This document shows positions 18,003-27,930 of a stretch of 64,000 nucleotides of DNA, in pieces (position 1 is the stretch's first letter; every line of letters starts with the position of its first letter). Source of the stretch: Terriglobia bacterium (GTDB lineage Bacteria > Acidobacteriota > Terriglobia > Terriglobales > Acidobacteriaceae); NCBI GenBank assembly GCA_020073465.1, contig JAIQFC010000002.1, forward strand, positions 248,001 to 312,000. The letters run 5' to 3'. The notes below the pieces were generated by a model. That model searched no databases. It saw only the letters and a list, made by a program, of their open reading frames with translations, and was not told the origin of the DNA. The translations under genes were made by a program, and so were the position numbers.

Positions 18003-18040
18003 TGTGACTGAAATCACAGAAAAAGGTGACAGCGGGCATA
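18003..18040 (+). promoter_or_regulatory. Tandem Crp/Fnr-type operator upstream of usp
   Basis: TGTGACTGAAATCACA (18003-18018) is a perfect palindromic Crp-class site. A second left half, GGTGACAGCGGGCATA, starts 22 bp later at 18025. The sites end 52 bases before the usp start. Confidence 0.6.
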
Positions 18041-18092
18041 GCCGGAGAACCGCGGGAGTGCGAGTGTTGTAGACGGGTGTGGGAGGTGTCCT

Positions 18093-19055
18093 ATGGCACT
18101 CGTCGAAGAGAGAAGCTCTACGCTCGTCGAGAAGAAGACTACCGCTATCTCGTTGAAAAATATATTGTTCGCCACCGATTTCTCATCCACATCGGAGGCG
18201 GCCCTGCCCTACGCCACGGCCATCTGCCGGCGTTTCGGGAGCACACTACACATTGCGCACGTCATTTCTGACGCCAGCCTCCTGCTCATGACCGGAGGCG
18301 TGGACTATGTCAGCATGGGTACCATCTACGAAGACGCGCATACCGAGGCAAAAGAAAAAATTGAGCAGGTTGCGGCGCACTTCGAAGGCATTCAGCACCG
18401 GACTTACGTGCGCCATGGACAGGTTTGGAAGAATCTGGCCAGCATTCTCGAAGAAAATGAGATTGACCTGATCGTGTTGGGCACGCACGGCCGGACCGGA
18501 CTCGGCAAGCTTCTGCTGGGCTCGGTAGCCGAGGACATTCTGCGTCATGCTCCTTGCCCGGTTCTCACGGTTGGTCCGAAGGTTGAGGGAAGGGCCAAGC
18601 TGCCCGCATTCAAAAATGGCGGCGGGGAACTGGCGCCGGTCGAGCTCGAGTTGCGGCAGATTCTCTACGCTACCAACTTCGCACCCGATTCCCTGGCGGT
18701 CGCGCCGGTTGCGGTAAGACTCGCGTCGGAATTCCAGGCGCGCCTCAGCTTGATCCACGTGATTGAGGATTACACACAACTGGGCAGCAAGCCCGGGCCT
18801 ATTGAAGATGGAGTGCGGCGCTTGCAGGAACTGGTGCCAAAGGAAGCGGAACTGCAGTACACGCCCGAGACTATTCTGGAGTTTGGAGATCCGGCCAGGC
18901 GCATCCTACAGACCGCGTGCGAACGCGACGCCGACTTGATTGTCCTCGGCGCGCGAGCCGCCGAGGAATTGGTCGCCACCACGCACCTGCCGTGGAGCAC
19001 GGCGCATCAGGTGCTGGCGAATGCCAAGTGCCCGGTGTTGACGGTCCGAGCTTAA
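18093..19055 (+). CDS. Tandem-domain universal stress protein
   Basis: A 320-residue protein with two UspA domains (residues about 26-165 and 185-318). The first keeps the ATP-binding signature GTHGRTGLGKLLLGSVAED followed by APCPVLTV. The second (LGARAAEELV ... AKCPVLTV) lacks the full glycine motif, so only one domain probably binds ATP. Such proteins appear under starvation, hypoxia or redox stress in the cytoplasm. ATG 18093 follows GGGAGG. A SpoIIE-type phosphatase starts 45 bases downstream, so the two probably share the upstream tandem regulatory site. Confidence 0.92.
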   Translation: MALVEERSSTLVEKKTTAISLKNILFATDFSSTSEAALPYATAICRRFGSTLHIAHVISDASLLLMTGGVDYVSMGTIYEDAHTEAKEKIEQVAAHFEGIQHRTYVRHGQVWKNLASILEENEIDLIVLGTHGRTGLGKLLLGSVAEDILRHAPCPVLTVGPKVEGRAKLPAFKNGGGELAPVELELRQILYATNFAPDSLAVAPVAVRLASEFQARLSLIHVIEDYTQLGSKPGPIEDGVRRLQELVPKEAELQYTPETILEFGDPARRILQTACERDADLIVLGARAAEELVATTHLPWSTAHQVLANAKCPVLTVRA

Positions 19056-19100
19056 GCAGAAGAGAGCCGTTTGGAGGACTGAGCAAGCTTCGCGGGAACC

Positions 19101-20369
19101 ATGACAGCGCTCATTGTTCGCCCCCGGGTCACGAGTTTTCTTCGCCGGCAGCAATCTTACGTCGCCATTGCCGTGGCGATCTATGCCGCCCTGTGGGCTG
19201 CGGGAAACCCCGCCTCGATCGGGCCAACCCTCGTCTATACGCTCACCCTGTGCAATTTCACGGCGGCGATACAGGATCGCCTCGATTCTCTCTACGGCCA
19301 CCGCCCTCCTCTGCGCCGCTGGCTGATCTTCGTAGCTTGTCTGCTCGTCCTGAGTCCAATCGCGGTCATGATCGTCAACATCATCGAATTTCCCCTGCGA
19401 AAGGCGCCGGGACAGCCACTGTGGCAGTTCTTGGAATCGGGCTGGAAGTTTCCCTTCGTCGCCACCATGATCTTCGGGATGGCCTCCCAGCTCTACCGGA
19501 CGACGAAAGCCCGGTTGGAATCGAAGAATCGCGAGCTCGAACAGAAGATAGAAGTGGAGGTCGCCGAGCGCGAACTGCAGGGGCAGGAACTGCAGCAGGC
19601 GCGGGAGATCCAGCAATCGCTGCTGCCGAAACAGATTCCACAAGTCGCGGGCTTCCAGATTGAAGGCGCCTGGGAACCGGCGCGGGTGGTGGGCGGCGAC
19701 TATTTCGATGTCATCAGACTCAGCGACAGCGGGCTGGGAATCTGCATCGCCGACGTCGTGGGCAAAAGCGTGTCGGCGGCGCTGCTCATGGCGAATGTGC
19801 AGGCCAGCGTCCGAGCCTTCGCGTCGGAATCTGCATCTCCGTCGTCACTCTGCACGAAGGTGAATTCTGTCCTGTGTTCCAATATTGCCTCGGGAAAGTT
19901 CGTAACGCTGTTTTACGGTGTGCTCGACGCGGAACGAAACCTGTTCCACTACACGAACGCGGGCCATCCGCACCCGATTCTCATCGGTGCGCATGGGGAA
20001 GCGAAAGAGCTGGAAAACGGTGGCGCGGTGCTGGGTGTATTTCCGGAGTGGAAGTACGAGGATTCAGTGGTTCGCCTTGCTGCAGGCGACCGGCTCCTGC
20101 TGTTCACGGATGGCATCACGGAAGCGTCCGCCCGGGATGGCGAGGAGTTCGGCGAAGAACGTCTCACCAACCTCATGCGAACGCATGCGGGGAAGTCAGC
20201 ATCAGAAATGAAGGTAGCCTTGCTGGCGGAGGTGAATGCCTTCTGTGCGTCCCAGTTCGCGGATGATGCCACCTTGATTGTCGTTTCGGTGTTGGACGGT
20301 CATGACCGTGCCGAAGGCGATCGCGCACCCGCTCACCATGACGCCGGTGCGCTGGTATCCTCTTCGTAG
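19101..20369 (+). CDS. Membrane-bound PP2C/SpoIIE-type serine phosphatase
   Basis: A 422-residue protein. The N-terminal 140 residues contain about four hydrophobic helices (YVAIAVAIYAALWAAG, LIFVACLLVLSPIAVMIVNII, FPFVATMIFGMAS). A coiled segment (RLESKNRELEQKIEVEVAEREL, about 143-165) leads to QAREIQQSLLPKQIP, the linker typical of RsbU/SpoIIE proteins. The phosphatase core has VGGDYFDV, IADVVGKSVSAALLMA, NAGHPHPIL and FTDGITEA, with metal-binding Asp residues. It probably dephosphorylates an anti-sigma antagonist or STAS protein. No STAS gene is adjacent; the RsbR-like protein at 12233 is a possible distant partner. Confidence 0.92.
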   Translation: MTALIVRPRVTSFLRRQQSYVAIAVAIYAALWAAGNPASIGPTLVYTLTLCNFTAAIQDRLDSLYGHRPPLRRWLIFVACLLVLSPIAVMIVNIIEFPLRKAPGQPLWQFLESGWKFPFVATMIFGMASQLYRTTKARLESKNRELEQKIEVEVAERELQGQELQQAREIQQSLLPKQIPQVAGFQIEGAWEPARVVGGDYFDVIRLSDSGLGICIADVVGKSVSAALLMANVQASVRAFASESASPSSLCTKVNSVLCSNIASGKFVTLFYGVLDAERNLFHYTNAGHPHPILIGAHGEAKELENGGAVLGVFPEWKYEDSVVRLAAGDRLLLFTDGITEASARDGEEFGEERLTNLMRTHAGKSASEMKVALLAEVNAFCASQFADDATLIVVSVLDGHDRAEGDRAPAHHDAGALVSSS

Positions 20370-20407
20370 CCGCAGGGCTAGTACGTGGTTGTGCCTAAAA
20401 ATTCATG

Positions 20408-20484
20408 AACCACCAAGGACACGAAGTTACACGAAGGTTGAAGATCAAGGTTTTCCTTCGTGCACCTTAGTGTCCTTGGTGGTT
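20408..20484. repeat. Nested inverted repeat (CCACCAAGGACAC family)
   Basis: AACCACCAAGGACAC (20408-20422) pairs perfectly with 20470-20484, and CACGAAGG with CCTTCGTG inside it. Related pieces appear at 5018-5039, 37372-37440 and 43676-43760. The 20370-20737 gap contains this element and the gdhA operator sites but no gene. Confidence 0.9.
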
Positions 20485-20622
20485 GATTTGTGCTATGTGA
20501 TTCTGCGCATGGGAATCGAAGTGGTCAACAATGCGACTTTTGACGGCCAACTGTGCGCAACCAGTGCTAACATTTGCGCCGTTAGGCACTCCTAAGCACT
20601 TGATGACAAGGGAAGAGCAGCG

Positions 20623-20660
20623 CGTGACAAGGATCACCCCCGCGGGTGAGGAAGGTCACT
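20623..20660 (+). promoter_or_regulatory. Tandem Crp/Fnr-type operator upstream of gdhA
   Basis: CGTGACAAGGATCACC (20623-20638) and GGTGAGGAAGGTCACT (20645-20660) both have recognisable half-sites and start 22 bp apart. They end 77 bases before the gdhA start. Confidence 0.55.
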
Positions 20661-20713
20661 GCGGCTTCTAGGCATACAGTCAGAATTGAGACCGGAATTT
20701 TGTTTCGTCTTAA

Positions 20714-22135
<1,422 letters not shown>

Positions 22136-22151
22136 ACACAGAACATGTGGA

Positions 22152-22190
22152 GACAGCCGCCCTCGGCTGTCTGGCCGGGCAAAGCCCGGC
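22152..22190. repeat. Two adjacent hairpins downstream of gdhA
   Basis: GACAGCC (22152-22158) pairs with GGCTGTC (22165-22171), then GCCGGG-CAAA-GCCCGGC spans about 22174-22190. They lack T-runs and resemble REP palindromes rather than terminators. Confidence 0.7.
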
Positions 22191-22210
22191 AGCGCATGCA
22201 GTATCTCAAA

Positions 22211-22245
22211 AGCGGGGTGGAGAACCATCCACCCCGCTGTTTTTT
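22211..22245 (+). terminator. Rho-independent terminator after gdhA
   Basis: AGCGGGGTGGA pairs with TCCACCCCGCT around a short loop and is followed by TTTTTT. It ends just before the -10 box of the next gene. Confidence 0.92.
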
Positions 22246-22252
22246 GCTCTGA

Positions 22253-22258
22253 TAAAAT
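22253..22258 (+). promoter_or_regulatory. -10 box of probable leaderless promoter for the DinB gene
   Basis: TAAAAT lies seven bases before ATG 22266 and no ribosome site is visible, so the transcript should begin at or within one base of the start codon. Confidence 0.45.
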
Positions 22259-22265
22259 TGCCGCC

Positions 22266-22814
22266 ATGGCGTTGAAGTTCACAACCTCTCACCTCGAGGA
22301 TTCCCTATCCCTGTTTCGCTACTACAAGAAATTGGCAGAGAGAGCGATGGAACAAGTAACCGATGAGCAGCTCTTCTCTGTGCTTGACCCGGAAATGAAC
22401 TCCATTGCCGTGATCGTGAAACATATAGCGGGCAACTCACGGTCCCGCTGGACGGACTTCCTGACCAGCGACGGCGAAAAGCCGGACAGGAACCGGGACG
22501 GCGAGTTTCTGGAACCTCCCGCGACCCGCGAGGCGTTGATGAAAGCGTGGGAATCCGGTTGGAGTTGCTTGTTTTCTGCGCTGGAACCGTTGTCGGATGC
22601 AGACCTGGGCCGCGCGGTGACCATCCGGGGCGAAGCCCATTCCGTTACCCAGGCGATCAACCGCCAACTCGCTCATTACGCATATCATGTCGGGCAGATT
22701 GTATTTCTGGCGAAGCACCTGCAAAACGCCGGATGGAAATCTCTCAGCGTCCCCCGTGGCGCCTCGGCCAAATTCAACCAGCGAGTGGCAGCCGGCGAAG
22801 CCAGCCAGCGGTGA
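22266..22814 (+). CDS. DinB-superfamily protein (DUF1572-like)
   Basis: A 182-residue four-helix protein. The order of KHIAGNSRSRW near residue 45 and QLAHYAYHVGQIV near residue 138-148 gives the His residues that bind a metal in DinB/YfiT proteins, and the length fits the DUF1572 branch. Members may be metal-dependent thiol transferases or hydrolases; the reaction here is unknown. Start ATG 22266 lies close to a -10 box and lacks a Shine-Dalgarno site. A second, unrelated DinB-fold gene is at 36795-37283. Confidence 0.8.
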   Translation: MALKFTTSHLEDSLSLFRYYKKLAERAMEQVTDEQLFSVLDPEMNSIAVIVKHIAGNSRSRWTDFLTSDGEKPDRNRDGEFLEPPATREALMKAWESGWSCLFSALEPLSDADLGRAVTIRGEAHSVTQAINRQLAHYAYHVGQIVFLAKHLQNAGWKSLSVPRGASAKFNQRVAAGEASQR

Positions 22815-22887
22815 GCGGCGTAACCCAGGTGACGTACCGTTCTGGCGACAATGCATGGGGATCGGCATGAGGAGAGGTTATATCGCC

Positions 22888-22975
22888 GGGTGCCCCAGGG
22901 CTCGTGCCCACTCCCATGTCTCGCAAAAGAGGCGAGACCCTCGACTCCGCTCAGGGCAGGCTATGGGGCACCCCA
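22888..22975. repeat. REP palindrome, distal side of RAYT 1
   Basis: GGGTGCCCCAGGGCTCG, then TGTCTCGCAAAAGAGGCGAGACC and a closing GGGGCACCCC. It is related to the palindromes inside and upstream of RAYT 1. The 22815-23027 gap contains only this. Confidence 0.75.
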
Positions 22976-23027
22976 CTTTCATAGAATCCCGATATACCCA
23001 ACGAGATGGAGTGTGGAAGCGATCCAG

Positions 23028-23627
23028 TCACGACGCCGCGGGCCGAACTTTCATCACCAAGAGTTCCGTATCGTTAGTTCGCACCGGACCTGCCTCTCCA
23101 CTGCAATACCAACGAAAGCTGCTCCAGCGCCACTGCTCGGGAGAGGCCACCAACCCGCGTTTGACCGGGTTGCGATGGATGTAGCGCAGCTTTTCGATTC
23201 GCTTGCGCTCCGTCCAGACGTTAAAGTCGTAGAACCGCGCCTGCCAGAATGGATTGGGAACAATTAGGGTGCCCCGAGGGGAAACTAGGGTGCCCCAGGT
23301 CTCGCCGATTTTGCGAGACCTGGGAATGGCGCAAACACCGTTCTCGTCAGCGTAACCCTTCAAGCTGCGGACGAAACCAAGCTTCAATGCCTGAATGGCA
23401 GTTGACAGCGTGGTCCGCTGTGGTTCAGACGCCAGCAAGTGAACGTGTTCAGGCATGACGACATATCCCAACACTGCGAGCCGATAACGGCGGCGCACTC
23501 GTTCCAAGATCTGCAAGAACAAATCACAGCGGGCCGTGCGGCTGAAAAGTGGCTGGCGCCGGTAGCAGCTGAACGTGAGGAAATGTAAATCCGTTCCGCC
23601 GTAGAAGCGGTGAAGATTGTGAGCCAT
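23028..23627 (-). CDS. REP-associated tyrosine transposase (RAYT 1, Y1_Tnp family)
   Basis: About 199 residues. The Y1/HUH core is visible: FLTFSCYRRQPLF, the metal-binding HUH segment MPEHVHLLASEP, and the C-terminal RFYDFNVWTERKRIEKLRYIHRNPVKRGLV. The nucleophile Tyr is probably that in RFYDFNV, as in RAYTs. These are single-copy, domesticated relatives of IS200 transposases that act on REP palindromes. The CDS itself contains a REP copy in frame (about 23269-23330), encoding RSRKIGETWGTLVSPRGTL. ATG 23627 begins the family N-terminus (MAHNLHRFYGGTD); upstream in-frame codons look non-coding. Confidence 0.9.
   Translation of the reverse strand: MAHNLHRFYGGTDLHFLTFSCYRRQPLFSRTARCDLFLQILERVRRRYRLAVLGYVVMPEHVHLLASEPQRTTLSTAIQALKLGFVRSLKGYADENGVCAIPRSRKIGETWGTLVSPRGTLIVPNPFWQARFYDFNVWTERKRIEKLRYIHRNPVKRGLVASPEQWRWSSFRWYCSGEAGPVRTNDTELLVMKVRPAAS
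23269..23330. repeat. REP palindrome inside the RAYT 1 coding region
   Basis: GGTGCCCCAGGTCTCG and CGAGACCTGGG form a hairpin almost identical to the one upstream at about 23692-23732. It lies in frame within the RAYT gene. Confidence 0.85.
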
Positions 23628-23691
23628 ACGCAGAGAGTAGGAAAATCGGGCGGAGATGTCTGTGACGAGTGAACAGCGGAATCGTACGGGC

Positions 23692-23732
23692 CTCCCAGGT
23701 CTCGTAAAACCGGCGAGACCTGGGGCACCCGC
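23692..23732. repeat. REP palindrome upstream of RAYT 1
   Basis: CCAGGTCTCG-TAAAACCGG-CGAGACCTGG followed by GGCACCC. It lies between the RAYT start and the receiver/ATP-grasp gene. Confidence 0.85.
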
Positions 23733-23763
23733 GCTATGATTACTTGACGGACGCAACGCCCTC

Positions 23764-26739
23764 ATGTCTATCCGCCGCATCGCCGAGCCCATCCTCGACG
23801 CCGAAGAGCGCCTCGAAGGCTTCGAAAACCTGATGCCCTTCAAGGTGCACAACATCCTCCTGGTGTCGAGCCTCTACGACTCTTTCATCCTCCGCGAAGA
23901 CGGCCGGCTCAACGAACTGCTGATCGACGAATCTCTCGAACTCAACCTGCAGCAGATTCCTGGCATCACGCATGTTTCCAGTTGCGCTGAAGCGCTCGAT
24001 GTGGCGAGCACCAATCCGCAATTCAACCTGATCGTCACTAACCTCACAGTGGGCGACACGAACGCCGCCGACCTTGCGCGCGAGGTGCGCCGTGCCGGGT
24101 TGGATGTCCCCGTGGTCGTGCTGGCTTACGACTATCGCGAGGTGAAGAACTTCGTGGCGCGCAATCCGGTCACCGACATCGAGCGCATCTTTCTGTGGCA
24201 AGGGAATGCGCGCATCCTGATCGCGCTCGTGAAGTACATCGAAGACAAGCGCAACGTGCTGCACGACACGCGGGCGATGGGCGTTCCCATCCTGCTGGTC
24301 GTCGAAGACAACATCCGCTACTACTCTTCGTTTCTGCCGGTCATTTACACAGAACTAATCAAGCAGTCCCGACGCGTGATCCAGGAAGGTATCAACGTTG
24401 CGCACAAGCTGGTGCGTATGCAGGCGCGTCCCAAGATTCTGCTAAGTTCGAATTTCGAAGACGCCGCACAGTTGGTGCAGGAGTACCGCGACTACCTGTT
24501 CGGCGTAGTCTCCGATGTCGAGTTTCCCTGGGATGGCAAGCTAAGTGCGGAAGCTGGCTTCGAACTTGCGCACATGGTGAAAAGTCTGGTGCCCGACGTG
24601 CCGGTGGTTCTGCAGACCAGCCGAACGGAATTCCGTCCCCGGGCCCACGCCGAGGGATACTCGTTTCTCCGCAAGCGTTCACCGACCCTGCTGCGAGACC
24701 TGCGCCGCATTCTGACCGACCACTTCGGCTTCGGCGACTTCGTGTTCCGCATGCCCGACCAGCGCGAAGTGGGACGAGCCAAGGACCTGAACGAACTGGA
24801 AGAACAGCTGCAAACCGTTCCGGGCGAAAGCCTGATGTATCACGCCCAGAGCAATCACTTTTCGCACTGGCTGATGGCGCGGACGGAGTTTGCGTTGGCA
24901 GCCAAGCTCCGGCCGCGTAAGGTCTCCGATTTCAGCGGTCCTGAGCACCTGCGCCGCGATCTGATCGAGTCGATCAACGAATATCGTCGCGAACAGAGTG
25001 AAGTCTTGATCGGCGACTTCAAGGGCGACACGTTTAAGGCATCGGAATCCAATTTCCTGCGGATCGGGTCGGGATCGCTGGGCGGCAAGGCCCGCGGCCT
25101 GGCCTTCGTCCGACACCTGTTGCGCACGCGCAGGATCACTCGCCGCTTTCCGGGCGTACGTATCGCGGTGCCGCCGGCCGTCGTCCTGGCGACGGACATG
25201 TTTGACCAGTTCCTGGCGGAGAACAATCTGCAGGATTTCGCGTTGCACTGCGACGATGATTCTGAAATCCAGCAGCGCTTCCTCGACTGTCCGCTTCCGG
25301 TTCCGCTGCAGGAGGACCTGAAGCTCTTTCTCGAAGAGGTGAAATACCCGCTGGCCGTGCGGTCTTCGAGTTTGCTGGAGGACTCTCAGTACCAGCCATT
25401 CACCGGCGTATATGAAACCTTCATGCTGGGCAACGAGCGGGCGGGCATCAAGGTGCGGCTCGACGAACTCAGCGAAGCCATCAAGCGCGTTTACGCGTCG
25501 ACCTTCAGCCGGCACGCCAAGGCCTACGTGCGGGCCACGCCGTACCGCCTTGAGGAAGAGAAAATGGCCGTTATCCTGCAGCAGATTGTGGGAACGACGC
25601 ATGGCCAGCGCTTCTATCCAGATTTCTCAGGCGTCGTGCGCTCGCACAATTTCTATCCCGTGGCGCCCATGACGTATGCCGACGGAATCGCCGCGGTTGC
25701 GCTTGGATTGGGCCGTGCGGTCGTGGACGGAGGTAAGTGCCTGGCTTTCTGTCCACGGTACCCGCAGAACCTGCTGCAGTTTTCGTCGGTGGACGACATC
25801 CTGGCGAACTCGCAATCGGAATTCTGGGCCTTGGGGCTCGACGGGTCCCGTGATCCGGGCGCTGCTCATCTCCACGAGACGCGATTTGGGCTCGACGCTG
25901 CCGAAGCCGACGGTACGCTGCAAGCGGTGGGTTCTACCTACTCGGTCGACAACAACGCGGTGTATGACGGCCTGAGCCGCCCGGGAGTTCGCATCGTCAG
26001 CTTCGCACCCATGCTCAAGCACGGCATTTTTCCGCTGGCGACCATTCTCGAAATGCTCGTGCGGGCCGGTGAGGATGCTTTGGGGAATCCGGTCGAGATT
26101 GAATTTGCCGTACGCCTCCCGCGCACGCCGGGAGAAGTGGCCGAGTTTGGATTCCTGCAGATCCGTCCTCTAACCCGTGCGCGGGACCATCAAGAACTGG
26201 CGATGGGAGATATCGAACCAGCACAGCTGGTTTGTCAGAGCACAAAAGTGCTGGGCAACGGTCGCATTGAGAATCTCCATGACGTTGTGGTGGTCGATTC
26301 GCATCGTTTCGAACGCAGCCGCAGCCAGGAGGTGGCAGCAGCCGTGGCTCACTTCAACGCCATTTTGAGTGCGGAAAGCCGTCCGTACTTGCTGATCGGT
26401 GTAGGCCGCTGGGGATCGAACGATCCCTGGCTCGGGATTCCTGTGGAATGGGACGAGATTTCCGGGGCGCGCGCCATCGTGGAGGCCGGATTCCGCGACT
26501 TCCGCGTCACGCCCTCGCAGGGAAGCCACTTCTTCCAGAACCTCACCGCTTTTCAGATCGGATATTTCACCGTGAATCCGGATGCCGGCGAAGGCTCAGT
26601 CGACTGGGAATGGCTCAGCCAGCAGCCCGCCGTCGAAGAAGACGGCTGCGTCCGGCGTCTGCGGTTTGCCGCGCCGCTGCGTGTGGTAATGAACAGCCGC
26701 ACCAGCCAGGGAATGATCTTCAAACCGGAAGGGAACTAG
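23764..26739 (+). CDS. Two receiver-like domains fused to a PEP-synthase-type ATP-grasp domain
   Basis: A 991-residue protein. Residues about 28-160 look like a degenerate receiver domain with no clear phospho-Asp. Residues about 175-320 form a fuller receiver: acidic pair ED at 181-182, candidate phospho-Asp 251 in VVSDVEFP, Thr/Ser near 285 and Lys 304. From about 430 comes the PPDK/PEP-synthase nucleotide domain: GSGSLGGKARGLAF, LAVRSSSLLEDSQYQPFTGVYETF and FYPDFSGVVRSHNFYP. The phosphohistidine swivel and PEP barrel domains are absent. The C-terminal VGRWGSNDPWLGIPVEWDEISGAR is conserved-looking. It may be an ATP-dependent signalling enzyme rather than a PEP synthase. Confidence 0.8.
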   Translation: MSIRRIAEPILDAEERLEGFENLMPFKVHNILLVSSLYDSFILREDGRLNELLIDESLELNLQQIPGITHVSSCAEALDVASTNPQFNLIVTNLTVGDTNAADLAREVRRAGLDVPVVVLAYDYREVKNFVARNPVTDIERIFLWQGNARILIALVKYIEDKRNVLHDTRAMGVPILLVVEDNIRYYSSFLPVIYTELIKQSRRVIQEGINVAHKLVRMQARPKILLSSNFEDAAQLVQEYRDYLFGVVSDVEFPWDGKLSAEAGFELAHMVKSLVPDVPVVLQTSRTEFRPRAHAEGYSFLRKRSPTLLRDLRRILTDHFGFGDFVFRMPDQREVGRAKDLNELEEQLQTVPGESLMYHAQSNHFSHWLMARTEFALAAKLRPRKVSDFSGPEHLRRDLIESINEYRREQSEVLIGDFKGDTFKASESNFLRIGSGSLGGKARGLAFVRHLLRTRRITRRFPGVRIAVPPAVVLATDMFDQFLAENNLQDFALHCDDDSEIQQRFLDCPLPVPLQEDLKLFLEEVKYPLAVRSSSLLEDSQYQPFTGVYETFMLGNERAGIKVRLDELSEAIKRVYASTFSRHAKAYVRATPYRLEEEKMAVILQQIVGTTHGQRFYPDFSGVVRSHNFYPVAPMTYADGIAAVALGLGRAVVDGGKCLAFCPRYPQNLLQFSSVDDILANSQSEFWALGLDGSRDPGAAHLHETRFGLDAAEADGTLQAVGSTYSVDNNAVYDGLSRPGVRIVSFAPMLKHGIFPLATILEMLVRAGEDALGNPVEIEFAVRLPRTPGEVAEFGFLQIRPLTRARDHQELAMGDIEPAQLVCQSTKVLGNGRIENLHDVVVVDSHRFERSRSQEVAAAVAHFNAILSAESRPYLLIGVGRWGSNDPWLGIPVEWDEISGARAIVEAGFRDFRVTPSQGSHFFQNLTAFQIGYFTVNPDAGEGSVDWEWLSQQPAVEEDGCVRRLRFAAPLRVVMNSRTSQGMIFKPEGN

Positions 26740-26772
26740 GAAACTCCGAATACGCCTCCAGACTCCAAAGCT

Positions 26773-26812
26773 CGGTCATTCTGAGCGAAGCGAAGAACCC
26801 CTTGCAGGCCCG
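26773..26812. repeat. Dispersed repeat (TCATTCTGAGCGAAGCGAAG)
   Basis: Another copy of the TCATCCTGAGCG family, in the short gap before the convergent toxin gene. Confidence 0.8.
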
Positions 26813-26922
26813 GGCCAACAGCGGCTTAGAGAGGAGTTTCTACCGCTGCTTCGGGCACTCTTTCAGTCCTTGTGAACGACTTGTTCAGGGATTACTTAAG
26901 AACTATCTGTCGGTGTTCTTCA

Positions 26923-27315
26923 TCATCGAATGACCCGGATGGGGATGCCCAGCTTCAGTTTCTTCCACGACCGGTCAGCCGTGTAGACGGGCGCCTGCAG
27001 CCCGAGTGCAAGAGCCAGGCAAGCCCGGTCCCCAAGCGATAACCCGAGGGATCGAGTTTCCGCAATCAGGCTCCCCGCGGTCTTGGCGTGCTCGGCAGTG
27101 AAGTCCAGAATGTCGGCAAGCGGGCTGAGGGCGGCAGTCCAGGCATCATCAAGATCGATGCCCCGGGCGACCAGCTTGCTTTGCACCTCCGCCAGATTCA
27201 CCGTGCTGCTCACAGCATGAGTGAGGAGACTGGCGGTCAGTGTCTCCGCGCCCGGTTCGCGGTTGAGCACTGCCATGATGGCCGATGCGTCCAGCACGAT
27301 GCTATTCATCGGCAT
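26923..27315 (-). CDS. VapC-type PIN-domain toxin
   Basis: A 130-residue PIN domain with the acidic residues expected for metal-dependent RNA cleavage: D in VLDASAIMAVLN, E in STVNLAEV, D in LSLGDRACLALA and D in VYTADRSWKK. Such toxins cut tRNA or rRNA. It overlaps the 3' end of the upstream AbrB-type antitoxin gene, the usual TA layout. ATG 27315 fits a GAGG nine bases upstream; ATG 27309 is an alternative. Confidence 0.9.
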   Translation of the reverse strand: MPMNSIVLDASAIMAVLNREPGAETLTASLLTHAVSSTVNLAEVQSKLVARGIDLDDAWTAALSPLADILDFTAEHAKTAGSLIAETRSLGLSLGDRACLALALGLQAPVYTADRSWKKLKLGIPIRVIR

Positions 27316-27562
27316 CCCGGGCAGCCTCGCGCCTGCGGTCGGCGATCAGTTCGTCGACCAGCGAGACGCCAGGCTTTACATACTTCCGTACGAGTCGTTG
27401 TGCCCTCTCGATCCGCTTCTTCATGGTCGTGATCCTCAACTCGTCATCCTCGATGCGCAGCACAACTTCATCTCCCGGGTTGATCCCCAGCGCCTTTCGA
27501 AAGGAAGCCGGAATCACTACCCGGCCATTTTCATTTACCCGCAGTCTGGCTTCCGTGCTCAT
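27302..27562 (-). CDS. AbrB/MazE-type antitoxin
   Basis: An 86-residue protein. The N-terminal swapped-hairpin domain (LRVNENGRVVIPASFRKALGINPGDEVVLRI) is of the AbrB/MazE type and should bind operator DNA. The C-terminal basic/helical tail (KKRIERAQRLVRKYV...LVDELIADRR) should bind the PIN toxin. ATG 27562 is used because upstream in-frame residues do not look conserved. The gap from 27563 to 27930 contains a TCATCTTGAGCGAAGC repeat (about 27637) and the nfnA operator. Confidence 0.88.
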   Translation of the reverse strand: MSTEARLRVNENGRVVIPASFRKALGINPGDEVVLRIEDDELRITTMKKRIERAQRLVRKYVKPGVSLVDELIADRRREAARDADE

Positions 27563-27844
27563 GTCACCTCGCAATCGAAATGACAGTATACCACAAGTGT
27601 GACATATATGCATGAGTATGACATAACTCGCAAGATTGTCATCTTGAGCGAAGCGAAAGCCTGCCCTGAGCCCGGCGAAGGGGACCTATGTAACCCCGGC
27701 GAACTTCACGCGTCCTTCGGTCCGCAAAGAACGCGGACCTCAGGATGACGGACCCGGTTTGCCGGACACTCCCGCGTTGGCAGACCGAGCCGTGACCTGA
27801 GCCGGAATCCCTAGCGAAAGGCCTCGTCCTTCCGCACATCGGCA

Positions 27845-27860
27845 TGTGACCTCAATCACA
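27845..27860 (+). promoter_or_regulatory. Crp/Fnr-type operator upstream of nfnA
   Basis: TGTGACCTCAATCACA is a perfect palindromic site 70 bases before the nfnA GTG. Only a weak GCACA half-site lies 22 bp upstream in phase. A second palindrome, AACAC-AATC-GTGTT, is at 27881-27894. Confidence 0.55.
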
Positions 27861-27930
27861 GCCTCCCCAGCAGCGCTCCGAACACAATCGTGTTGTTAGC
27901 AACTCGCATTTCCGAATCTCGCGGAGGCTT

